The notes under the pieces are model-generated. The model made no database searches. It saw only the letters and a list, made by a program, of their open reading frames with translations, and was not told the origin of the DNA. 17,902 nucleotides of DNA from CAZBZG01 sp964496245 (lineage in GTDB: Bacteria > Planctomycetota > SZUA-567), in contig CAZBZG010000071.1 in NCBI GenBank assembly GCA_964496245.1, forward strand, positions 1-17,902, given 5' to 3'. Below are positions 1 to 6,364 of the stretch, piece after piece (the stretch's first letter is position 1; the number at the start of each line of letters is the position of its first letter). The position numbers were made by a program, and so were the translations under genes.

Positions 1-141
1 TGTGTGAGCCCCGAACGGAGGGGGTCGGGGGGACGGGGGTCGCGGCCGGGTCTCGCGGGCGCCCCCGCTCCGCGCAGCCCGTATGCCGTCGATTCCCCTC
101 CAGGGCGCTACAGCCTCTAACGATACAGCATCGCGGCGAAT

Positions 142-618
142 TTGACAAGAAAGAAGTGCCGCGCGCAGGCCATCGACGACGTGGCCGACGCGCTCAAGGG
201 CCTGGCCGATGCAGCAGCCGCACGCAACGTGACCCTGTGCATGGAGACCCACGACGATTGGTGCGACCCCCAGCACGTCAAGGCGGTGCTCGAACGGGTC
301 GACCACCCGCATGTGGCGGTCAACTGGGACATCATGCATCCCGTACGCCAGGGGTTGGCCACCATGGAGGAGGCGTTTGCCGCGCTCGAGCCCTGGATCC
401 GGCACGTGCACTTCCACGACGGCGTGCAGGCCGACGGCAAGCTCACGCTCGTGCCCGTAGGCGAAGGCAGCATCAATCACGCAGCCGCCATCAGGCTTCT
501 CAAGGGCATGGGGTATGACGGGTACTTGAGCGGCGAGTGGATCAAGTGGCAGCCGTTCGAGGAGCACCTGCCCCGCGAACTCGCCACCATGAAGCGTTAC
601 GAGGACCAGGCGGGCTGA
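142..618 (+). CDS. Sugar phosphate isomerase/epimerase (xylose isomerase-like TIM barrel), 5'-truncated or frameshifted
   Basis: The 158 residues match the C-terminal half of AP-endonuclease-2/xylose-isomerase-like TIM barrels, which usually run to about 250-290 residues. Visible family motifs are METHDDW (E35), NWDIMHP (D63, H66), HVHFHDG (H90, D93) and GEW (E132), the metal- and substrate-binding positions on successive strands, so what remains is not eroded at the active site. The N-terminal half is absent. The only in-frame start is a TTG at 142 with no clear ribosome binding site, and an in-frame TAA lies at 118-120. Just upstream, frame 3 reads GEFDKKEVPR, which would join well to AQAIDDVADAL in frame 1 after a one-base shift near 158-166. 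The gene is therefore either a pseudogene or the victim of an assembly error near the window edge. Substrate unknown. The family call is secure; that a functional protein is made is doubtful. Confidence 0.7.
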   Translation: MTRKKCRAQAIDDVADALKGLADAAAARNVTLCMETHDDWCDPQHVKAVLERVDHPHVAVNWDIMHPVRQGLATMEEAFAALEPWIRHVHFHDGVQADGKLTLVPVGEGSINHAAAIRLLKGMGYDGYLSGEWIKWQPFEEHLPRELATMKRYEDQAG

Positions 619-687
619 GGCGAGGGAAGACGCGCAGAGCCGGGCCGACCGAGCCGCGCAAGCCGCCCCCTTGCCCGCAGGCCGCAT

Positions 688-726
688 CGTTCCACGAAGG
701 CCGAACCGTTCCACGATGGACCGAAA
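688..726. repeat. Two-copy tandem repeat, about 19 bp unit
   Basis: CGTTCCACGA occurs at 688-697 and again at 707-716, each followed by a related tail (AGGCCGAAC, then TGGACCGAAA). The unit is about 19 bp and the second copy ends just before the -35 box of the tRNA promoter. The second copy contains TCCA-CGA-TGGA, a small dyad. It may be part of a dispersed intergenic repeat or a protein-binding site. Confidence 0.5.
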
Positions 727-731
727 ACCCC

Positions 732-760
732 TTGACGCCAGGCCTGCGCCGGGGTATGGT
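732..760 (+). promoter_or_regulatory. Promoter of tRNA-Glu
   Basis: A near-consensus housekeeping promoter: TTGACG at 732-737, 17-base spacer, TATGGT at 755-760. The predicted start near 767 lies about 16 bases before the mature tRNA 5' end at 783, a normal short leader for RNase P processing. Confidence 0.75.
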
Positions 761-782
761 GGCGAGCGACAAAACCGACCGC

Positions 783-857
783 GTCCCCATAGTGCAGCGG
801 TCAGCACGTCAGATTCTCAGTCTGAAAACCGGGGTTCGAGTCCCCGTGGGGATGCCA
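783..857 (+). tRNA. tRNA-Glu (anticodon CTC), CCA encoded
   Basis: The full cloverleaf can be folded by eye. Acceptor GTCCCCA (783-789) pairs with TGGGGAT (847-853); the D arm is GTGC/GCAC (792-795, 804-807) with an 8-base loop; the anticodon stem is TCAGA/TCTGA (809-813, 821-825) with loop TTCTCAG, giving anticodon CTC (816-818), which reads GAG; the variable loop is 4 bases; the T arm is CGGGG/CCCCG (830-834, 842-846) around TTCGAGT. The discriminator is G854 and CCA is encoded at 855-857. The first acceptor pair is G-T rather than the usual G-C. The unit stands alone between its own promoter and a terminator. Confidence 0.97.
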
Positions 858-871
858 AAACCGACAGAGAG

Positions 872-910
872 CCGCCAGGGCGCGATAAAGCCTTGGCGGT
901 TCTTTTGTTT
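872..910 (+). terminator. Rho-independent terminator of tRNA-Glu
   Basis: CCGCCAGGG (872-880) pairs with CCTTGGCGG (891-899), nine pairs including one G-T, around a 10-base loop. The T-rich run TTCTTTTGTTT follows at once. It lies 14 bases after the tRNA CCA end. Confidence 0.85.
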
Positions 911-1171
911 GCAGGTGTTCCAACTCGGAAGAGCAGCCCTTCAGGAAAAAAAGGCGTTTGGGTGCTATTCCGGGGGTGCCATTCCGGTGACAGTATACTC
1001 AATACACAAGCTACATCTTCGGCGTGGGTCCCCGCGTCTGAGGTCGTCGTACGCGCTTGCGCCGACGCTCCAGAACGCCTTGCATCCGCCTGCACACGCC
1101 CTACAATGTCGGCCACAAGACGAGAACGACGCATACACGGGAGACCGGCATCGGGCTGCGGAAAGGGCATT
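911..1171. other. Intergenic spacer between tRNA-Glu and the zinc-ribbon gene
   Basis: Apart from the tandem repeat at 961-1005 and the ribosome binding site before 1172, I see no coding or structural signal. Open frames reading through from upstream pass through the tRNA and terminator and are not credible coding. Confidence 0.5.
961..1005. repeat. Tandem 13-bp repeat followed by a GTATAC-containing motif
   Basis: GGTGCTATTCCGG (961-973) and GGTGCCATTCCGG (975-987) are 14 bp apart and differ at one base. They run directly into TGACAGTATACTC (988-1000). This stretch is more A/T-rich than its surroundings. I recall similar 'ATTCCGGTGACAGTATACT' strings near REP-associated (Y1) transposases in other genomes; that association is from memory and unverified. 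No transposase gene is present here. Confidence 0.4.
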
Positions 1172-1471
1172 ATGGGCGTGATTCTGCTGTTCTATGGCAT
1201 CACCGGCGTCGTGTTCGGCGCCTTCTGCTTCTTTGTCGCAAGCGAGAAAAACAGGGACCCAATCGCCTGGTTCTTCCTCGGCTTTCTGTTCCAAATCGTC
1301 CCGCTCTTGGCCTTGATCGGCGTGTCCGCACTCCCGAAGCCAACGCCTGCCTCGCCGGAATCGGTCGCGCCGTCGGCCGCTGACGAAAAAGCCGACTTCT
1401 GCCATTTCTGTGGCGCGGAACTGGGACCTGAAGACTCCATTTGCCCGAAATGCGAGCGGAAGGTAAGGTAA
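1172..1471 (+). CDS. Small membrane protein with C-terminal zinc ribbon
   Basis: A 99-residue protein. Two hydrophobic segments (about 3-22 and 31-54) form a helical hairpin anchor. A proline/serine-rich linker (about 55-72) leads to a C-terminal zinc ribbon with C77-x2-C80 and C91-x2-C94 (CHFC and CPKC), the zinc-ribbon/DZR type found in many small bacterial proteins. The ATG at 1172 is preceded by GAAAGGG about 5 bases away, and the first membrane helix begins at once, which favours this start over longer in-frame extensions running back through the tRNA. Function unknown; proteins of this layout are usually annotated as zinc-ribbon domain proteins. It converges on the UPF0178 gene (63 bp gap). 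No obvious dedicated terminator. Confidence 0.8.
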   Translation: MGVILLFYGITGVVFGAFCFFVASEKNRDPIAWFFLGFLFQIVPLLALIGVSALPKPTPASPESVAPSAADEKADFCHFCGAELGPEDSICPKCERKVR

Positions 1472-1534
1472 CTTCTTGCCGCATGGACGATGGTCGACTG
1501 GAGATCGGCCGGACTCGGGGGGAGTGGCGACAGG

Positions 1535-2017
1535 CTACCGCTGAGCGGACGATTCTGCCCGGCGGATGGATTGGATGTCCTGGTCGAGCTGCTGGAGGAA
1601 GCGAGAGCGGTCGCGGTCGGTGAGCGGGGGCGGGCCGGACGTGATCTCGCCTGCGGTGCGGAGCTCGGCGAGCAGGTTGCGCGTGGCGACCGCATCGCCG
1701 ATATTGTTTTCGGTGAAGGGCTTTCCGGTCGGGCCGACCACCCGCGCGCCTCGGTCGAGACAACGGCTCGCCAGCGGAATGTCGGCCGTGATCACGATGT
1801 CGCGTGCGTCCGCGTGCGCCACGATCCAGTCGTCCGCCGCGTCCAGCGCGTCATCCACGACCTCGAGCGCGACGTTCGAGTCTTCGGGCACGCGCATCCA
1901 GGAGTTGGCCACGAGCGTGACGTCCAGGCCGTAGCGCGCGGCCACCAGGTAGACCTCGTCCTTGACCGGGCACGCGTCCGCATCCACGAAGATGTGCAGC
2001 AAAGCGGATCCCTCCAT
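1535..2017 (-). CDS. yaiI: UPF0178/DUF188 (YaiI/YqxD) family protein
   Basis: A 160-residue soluble protein. The family hallmark FVDADACPVKDEV sits at residues 10-22, followed by VANSW (36-40), DDWIVAHADARDIVITADIPLA (about 62-83; key residues the aspartates of DxxITAD) and the conserved GPTGKPFTENNIG (95-107). Length matches the family (about 150-160). The fold is PIN-nuclease-like with clustered aspartates; the biochemical role is not established. The ATG at 2017 gives a short leader before the conserved VDADACP and has a modest GGAACGG upstream; longer in-frame extensions reach into the aminotransferase gene and look spurious. It lies 35 bp downstream of the PatB-like gene on the same strand, so the two are probably co-transcribed. 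Confidence 0.92.
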   Translation of the reverse strand: MEGSALLHIFVDADACPVKDEVYLVAARYGLDVTLVANSWMRVPEDSNVALEVVDDALDAADDWIVAHADARDIVITADIPLASRCLDRGARVVGPTGKPFTENNIGDAVATRNLLAELRTAGEITSGPPPLTDRDRSRFLQQLDQDIQSIRRAESSAQR

Positions 2018-2052
2018 CCGTTCCGGAAACCGAGCGCCACCGGTGCGCGGGC

Positions 2053-3195
2053 CTACGCCCCTTCGACCGCACGCGCCATGCGCGCGAGCGCCTCGCTGAG
2101 CAGCGCGCGCGGGCAGCCGAAGTTGAGGCGCACGAAACCGGGCGCGCCGAAGTCCGTGCCGTCGGACAGGCCCACGCCCGCCTCCTCGAAACACGCGACC
2201 GGCGATTCCTGCCCCGCCCTGCGGCAGTCGATCCACGCCAGGAACGTGGCTTCCGGGCAGGGCATGGAGAGCCCCGGCATGGCGGCGACCGCGTCCATCA
2301 CGAGATCACGGTTGCCCCGGAGGTACGCCAGGAGCTCGGCCCGCCAGCCGGCAGCGTGCTGATAGGCTGCGCGCAGCGCCGTGAACCCGAAGGTGTTGAC
2401 CGGCGGCAGGAGGTTTGCGCGCGCGCGGACAAAGGCCCGGCGCAAGCCGGGATCCGGCACCACGGCAAATGACGCGTAGAGGCCGGCCATGTTGTAGGTC
2501 TTGCTGGGCGACATCAACGTCACGGTCGCGGCAGCAGCGGCATCCCCGAGCGTAGCCGGGGGTACGTGCCGCTTGCGCTCGTCCAGGATGATTTCGCAGT
2601 GGATCTCGTCCGAGCAGAGCACCACGCCCCGTTCGACGCAGAGCTCGACCAGGGGGCGGAGCTCGTCTGCGGAGAAGACGCGCCCCACGGGATTGTGCGG
2701 CTGGCAGAGGAGCACGGCCCGCGTCCGGTCGGTGAACGCTGCACGAATGGCCGGCAGGTCCAGTGTCCATCTGCCGTCCTCGCAACAAAGCGGCACCGTG
2801 ACCGGTGCGCGGTCCGCGAGCGCGGGCACCTTGAGAAACGGCGGATAGATTGGCGGACAGACGATGACCTCATCTCCGGGGCCCCCGCGCAAGCCGCAGG
2901 CCAGACGCAGAGCGGGCACGAGCCCGGGCAGCCACACGATCCATTCCGGGTCCACGGTCCACCCGTAGTCGCGGGCCAGAAACCCGAGCACGGCATCGGT
3001 GTCTTGCGGCAACGGCTTGTCGTAGCCGTAGATCCCGTGATCCACGTGGCGCCTCAGCGCTTCCTGCACAACGGGCGGCGCGGCAAAGTCCATGTCTGCG
3101 ACCCACAGGGGAATCACGTCCCGGCCCGCATACTTGGCCCACTTGGCGCTCGCCGTGCCGCAGCGGTCGATGATGCGATCGAAGTCCGTGGGCAT
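2053..3195 (-). CDS. patB: PatB/MalY-type PLP-dependent C-S lyase (class I/II aminotransferase fold)
   Basis: A 380-residue protein of the MalY/PatB branch of fold-type I PLP enzymes, which cleave cystathionine or cysteine conjugates (beta-elimination). Visible features: IPLWVADMDF (28-37), typical of the branch; GIYGYDKP (54-61); PHNPVGR (166-172); SDEIHCEII (195-203), with the aspartate that binds the PLP ring nitrogen; SPSKTYNMAGL (229-239), with the PLP-forming lysine K232; and FVRLNFGCPR (354-363), with the carboxylate-binding arginine R356. All catalytic positions are intact and the length is normal. The start at 3195 has GGGAG five bases upstream (3201-3205), better than the in-frame ATG at 3207. 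A weak promoter, TTGCGG-N17-TAGGAA, reads toward it at 3268-3240. UPF0178 follows 35 bp downstream. Cystathionine beta-lyase versus a broader C-S lyase cannot be decided from sequence alone. Confidence 0.92.
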   Translation of the reverse strand: MPTDFDRIIDRCGTASAKWAKYAGRDVIPLWVADMDFAAPPVVQEALRRHVDHGIYGYDKPLPQDTDAVLGFLARDYGWTVDPEWIVWLPGLVPALRLACGLRGGPGDEVIVCPPIYPPFLKVPALADRAPVTVPLCCEDGRWTLDLPAIRAAFTDRTRAVLLCQPHNPVGRVFSADELRPLVELCVERGVVLCSDEIHCEIILDERKRHVPPATLGDAAAAATVTLMSPSKTYNMAGLYASFAVVPDPGLRRAFVRARANLLPPVNTFGFTALRAAYQHAAGWRAELLAYLRGNRDLVMDAVAAMPGLSMPCPEATFLAWIDCRRAGQESPVACFEEAGVGLSDGTDFGAPGFVRLNFGCPRALLSEALARMARAVEGA

Positions 3196-3369
3196 GGCGG
3201 CTCCCATCCAGGTGTGCGCGCTGGCTCGGTCTGTCGGTGTTCCTACCACATCCGCTGCCGCCCCGCAACCCCTCCTGGTTTCGCGGGTGCGCGGCCTCCG
3301 CCTCTGCCCTCGGGCGGCAGACAGCCGCGTTCGCCCTGCGCGCGCCCGCCCAGCCCTGGCACGCAGCTT

Positions 3370-3392
3370 GCTCCCGCTCTTGCAGAGGGAGC
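3370..3392. promoter_or_regulatory. Small inverted repeat upstream of the 3437 gene
   Basis: GCTCC(CG)CTCT-TGC-AGAGGGAGC forms a nested hairpin: CTCT/AGAG inside and GCTCC/GGAGC outside, with a two-base bulge. It lies about 45 bases before the start codon and could be an operator or leader hairpin; no function is shown. Confidence 0.35.
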
Positions 3393-3436
3393 CACAGGAA
3401 GCGATTCGAAGAGCCACCAGACAGGGAGAATCCACC

Positions 3437-4057
3437 ATGCTCACGCAGCCCATGGCGGCGATGGCCGCACCGCCGTTTCCAGCCCAGAGCCGGCCGGCCC
3501 AACAGGAACCGAACGCGCAAGCCTTTCCGGCGCCGCACCCTGGGATCGCGTCGCGCGACACGGTCGACCTGTCGGCTGCCACGTACGAGCGCTACGCCCT
3601 GCAGGCGCGGCTGGACACGTTCTCGGTGATCTACGACAACGCATCCACCCGGGGCCGCACCAAGACCCTGGCCGAGGTGGGGCAGGACCTGCAGGCAAAT
3701 CTTGCCGATTACGAAGAACTGCTGGGCGGTCTTCTGCGCGAGACCAAGGTGGACCCCGAGACCGAGCTGGTGCTCCAGGCCGACGGCAAGGGGCATGTGA
3801 ACGTGGTCGAGGAGCACCCGGACGGCCGCGCGGTGGAGACGCTCTTTGCCGAACACTCCGTGCTCGTGAGCCGTTTCATGGTGATGGCCGCGCGGGCGAG
3901 CATCCTGCACGCGGCTGAGACGCACCCCACGTTCCGGCAGGACTACCAGGCGGACGCGCGCGGCGCCATCGAGGAGCACATCGGCGTGCTCGAAGAGCAC
4001 CTCTTCGACTTTCAGCTGCGCATCCAGAACGGGGAATTCGCGACCGCATTCGCGTAG
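3437..4057 (+). CDS. Conserved-looking protein of unknown function with proline/alanine-rich N-terminus
   Basis: A 206-residue soluble protein that I cannot name. Residues 1-38 are low-complexity Pro/Ala/Gln. DTVDLS (41-46) opens the structured part, and a mostly helical, acidic region follows. The pattern of residues 100-206 (LLxETxVDPETELVLQADGxGxVxVxxxHPDG, then a helix, then RxSxLHAAExHPTFRQDY, then a DFQLRIxNGE ending) resembles a C-terminal module of uncharacterised proteobacterial and PVC proteins that I know only as DUF-like. Two short strands around residues 110-125 would be followed by helices. The ATG at 3437 has GGGAG at 3424-3428, eight bases upstream, a good ribosome binding site. 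There is no signal peptide or membrane segment. It is divergent from the PatB-like gene and convergent with the exported protein gene. Confidence 0.75.
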   Translation: MLTQPMAAMAAPPFPAQSRPAQQEPNAQAFPAPHPGIASRDTVDLSAATYERYALQARLDTFSVIYDNASTRGRTKTLAEVGQDLQANLADYEELLGGLLRETKVDPETELVLQADGKGHVNVVEEHPDGRAVETLFAEHSVLVSRFMVMAARASILHAAETHPTFRQDYQADARGAIEEHIGVLEEHLFDFQLRIQNGEFATAFA

Positions 4058-4064
4058 TTTGTTT

Positions 4065-4150
4065 CGTTGTCGTTGGCGACCAGGCTCCGCAAAGATTGCG
4101 ATTGCGATTCCGCCTGCGGCAACCGTGCCGCTGTCGCAACACCGACAACG
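4065..4150. repeat. Long interrupted inverted repeat with GATTGC triplication in the loop
   Basis: CGTTGTCG (4065-4072) pairs perfectly with CGACAACG (4143-4150), and GCGAC (4076-4080) pairs with GTCGC (4133-4137) after a small internal loop. The 52-base loop carries GATTGC-GATTGC-GATTCC. It sits just after the stop at 4057, between two convergent genes, so it could serve as a bidirectional terminator, although there is no T run. It could also be an intergenic repeat element. Confidence 0.45.
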
Positions 4151-4237
4151 ACATCAGGCCGCGCAGGACGCCTCCCGCCCTGCGCTCAGTGCGTGCGGAT
4201 GTACCCGTTGACAGGGAGATCGCCGGAAGGACGCCCG

Positions 4238-6190
4238 CTACTCGCCGCCGATGCCGGGCAGCTTGTGCCCTTCGTCGTCCGGTCCGGGGCCCGCGGGACC
4301 CGGAGCCGGCTCGAGCTCGGGGCCGGGCTCAGGGGAGGCACGGAGATATCGGGCCGCCTGGGCGCCGATCATGCCGATGGCTGTGGGGTTGCTGACGAGC
4401 AGCTTGTCGGTGAGGAAGACCAGGAAGCCGCCGAGGCCGAGCGGACTGTAGGCGGTGAAAGCGATGCCGTTCGAGCTGTTTTTCACACCCACCGCGCAGC
4501 CGAAGAAGTGTTCGCCCAGATGCTCGCCAGGCGGCAGGATCCCCGGATCAGGCGCGAGCGCGCTCGATCCGCGCCAGGCATGGAGGGCCGGCAGGAAGAC
4601 GGCATCGTAGACCCGCGGGTAGCTGTCAGCGCTCTGCACGTACAGGAAGACGCCGTAGCCCTTGCCCATGCCCGCCATCACGCGCTGGTAGTCGGGCGAG
4701 GCCTGGAGCCGTTCGCCCGGCGGCCGGCGAAGGATCGCCTTGAGCGCCTGCGGGTAGGAGGCGACATAGATCACGCCCGTGCCGTCGTCCCGCGTCTCAG
4801 TCACACTGTATCCGGGCGCCACGGGAATGGGCTCGTCCCAGCGGTTGAAGTAGCGAACCACGCGCTTCTGGCCCGCTGCATTCTCCACCGCCATGCTGGC
4901 GAAGCGCTTGCCCGTGTTCTGTTCCATGCGGGCGATGGCCTGCTCGAAAGCCTTCCAATTCGCATTGTCGAAACGCAACGTCCAGCCGCCTGGGCCGCTC
5001 TCGACGATCAGCGCGTCCCCGAGGGTGTCGAGCACCTTGCGCGCGGACACGCCGAACAAGGTCTGCTGGCCGGCGAGCTTGGTGAGCTCGAGCGGCGTGG
5101 GCCGGCCGAGCACCTGCTCGACCGCATCCACGAGCAGGGGAATCTCCTGGTAGAGGGTGGCAAGATCTGCACGGGCCGCAAAGATGCCCGATGCGTCCTC
5201 GGGCAGCACCATGGCCGCGTTCTCCGCGCCCGCACGCATGCGCAGCGCCTTGAGCAGCCCGCGTCGCTTGCGCGGCGTATGGAAGTAGAGGGTGTGGCGC
5301 ATGCCCGTCTGCGAGTACCCGCCCGCGCACCCCAACGCCTGCACGCCCCGTATGCCGAGGACATCCAGCAGGCGCGTGACCCGCGGGAGCTGCACCGCGC
5401 CCAGGAAGGTATAGAGACGAAGCGTATTCAGGTAGAAGTAACTCATGCCGGGCGCAGCTTCGGCGCCCTTGCGCACCGCCTGGTAAAGGGGGCTCTTGGC
5501 GAGCACCTTGGCCATGACCGGGTTGTCGTAGTTGGCCAGGATCTGTTTGAGACCCTCGCTCTTGGGGCCGCGGAAGAAGAGCAGGGTCCGCCCGAGCAGG
5601 ACGAAGCGAAGCGGGCTCTTGCTCGCGATCATGAGCACGGTATGATCGCCGGGATATTTCTCCTCCCAGGCCACGCGCTTGAGCGGGACGGCCGTACCCT
5701 GCTCCTCCCGCTCTTCGCGCCAGCGGCGGACCATGGTCTTGATGGCTTCGAAGAGCTTTTTCTGATCCGGCGGCTCAGCCAAATGAACGGCCAGAACCGC
5801 GGTGTAGCTATAGTCCGCGCCTCCCTCGCCACCGGGCTGGACCGCCACGTCCACGAGCGCGCCCGAGAGCTGGCCCTCGAGCAGAGAACGCACGAAAGCC
5901 GGCTGGAGCCCGGCCGCATCAGCGACCTCTGACACGTATCGCTTGCGCGAGGTCGAGAGCGCCTCGAGAAAGGCGGAGACCTCCGGGTCCTGCGCCACGA
6001 CCTGCATGACGGTCTGCGGCGCGTCAGGCCCGCGCGGCTGAGACGCCGGCCGCTCGAAGAAGAAGAGCGTGCTCGGCGGAAGCACCTCCGCCAGGGCAAT
6101 GTCGCGCGCCTGCGGTTCGCCTGCAAGCGTCGCCGTCCCAACGGCCGGCGTGAGGAAGAGAAAACACAGGAAAAAGAAACGCGTGCGCAT
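4238..6190 (-). CDS. Large exported protein of unknown function (DUF3352-like appearance)
   Basis: A 650-residue protein. The N-terminus is a clear Sec signal: MRTR, a phenylalanine/leucine-rich core (5-14), and a likely cleavage after TLA23. The mature part begins with LAEVLPPSTLFFFERP, the 'LP-x-x-T-L' opening that I associate with DUF3352-like exported proteins of Planctomycetes and relatives; this is a resemblance, not proof. The body alternates predicted strands and helices with no recognised catalytic motif. A hydrophobic stretch (GLGGFLVFLTDKLLV, about 590-605) may be a membrane-associated helix. The last 35 residues are a Pro/Glu/Gly tail. The start at 6190 fits the signal peptide, but its ribosome binding site is poor. 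It lies 174 bp downstream of rnfG on the same strand, with an A/T-rich TATATA patch in the gap, so it may have its own promoter. Confidence 0.8.
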   Translation of the reverse strand: MRTRFFFLCFLFLTPAVGTATLAGEPQARDIALAEVLPPSTLFFFERPASQPRGPDAPQTVMQVVAQDPEVSAFLEALSTSRKRYVSEVADAAGLQPAFVRSLLEGQLSGALVDVAVQPGGEGGADYSYTAVLAVHLAEPPDQKKLFEAIKTMVRRWREEREEQGTAVPLKRVAWEEKYPGDHTVLMIASKSPLRFVLLGRTLLFFRGPKSEGLKQILANYDNPVMAKVLAKSPLYQAVRKGAEAAPGMSYFYLNTLRLYTFLGAVQLPRVTRLLDVLGIRGVQALGCAGGYSQTGMRHTLYFHTPRKRRGLLKALRMRAGAENAAMVLPEDASGIFAARADLATLYQEIPLLVDAVEQVLGRPTPLELTKLAGQQTLFGVSARKVLDTLGDALIVESGPGGWTLRFDNANWKAFEQAIARMEQNTGKRFASMAVENAAGQKRVVRYFNRWDEPIPVAPGYSVTETRDDGTGVIYVASYPQALKAILRRPPGERLQASPDYQRVMAGMGKGYGVFLYVQSADSYPRVYDAVFLPALHAWRGSSALAPDPGILPPGEHLGEHFFGCAVGVKNSSNGIAFTAYSPLGLGGFLVFLTDKLLVSNPTAIGMIGAQAARYLRASPEPGPELEPAPGPAGPGPDDEGHKLPGIGGE

Positions 6191-6364
6191 ATTGCGGGCC
6201 CCCGGGAACTGCTCCCCGCCTGCGAGCGGGAGCGCATGCTGCAGGATGCAACGACCTTTCTACCCTATATATCGGCTGTTCGCCCGGTCCTTCGCCAGCC
6301 CAACGCGGCCACCTCCCGGCCAGGCCCCCTTCGCCGCGCGAAGACGCCACAACTCATTGTCGGG

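Noticed and set aside
671..1171. Long N-terminal extension of the zinc-ribbon frame
   Set aside because: It would translate through the tRNA-Glu gene and its terminator. The membrane helix begins at the ATG at 1172, which has its own ribosome binding site.
4208..4213. Perfect TTGACA on the plus strand
   Set aside because: No -10-like hexamer at 16-18 bases and no plus-strand gene follows; it lies just beyond the stop of a minus-strand gene.
4067..5932. 621-codon plus-strand open frame opposite the exported protein
   Set aside because: The minus-strand frame has a signal peptide, balanced composition and a logical start. The plus frame runs from an intergenic repeat and lacks any motif.
6261..6272. 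TATATA patch upstream of the exported protein gene as a promoter -10
   Set aside because: No TTGACA-like hexamer at 15-19 bases on the minus strand. The patch remains the only A/T-rich spot in the gap, but evidence for a promoter is too weak to list.
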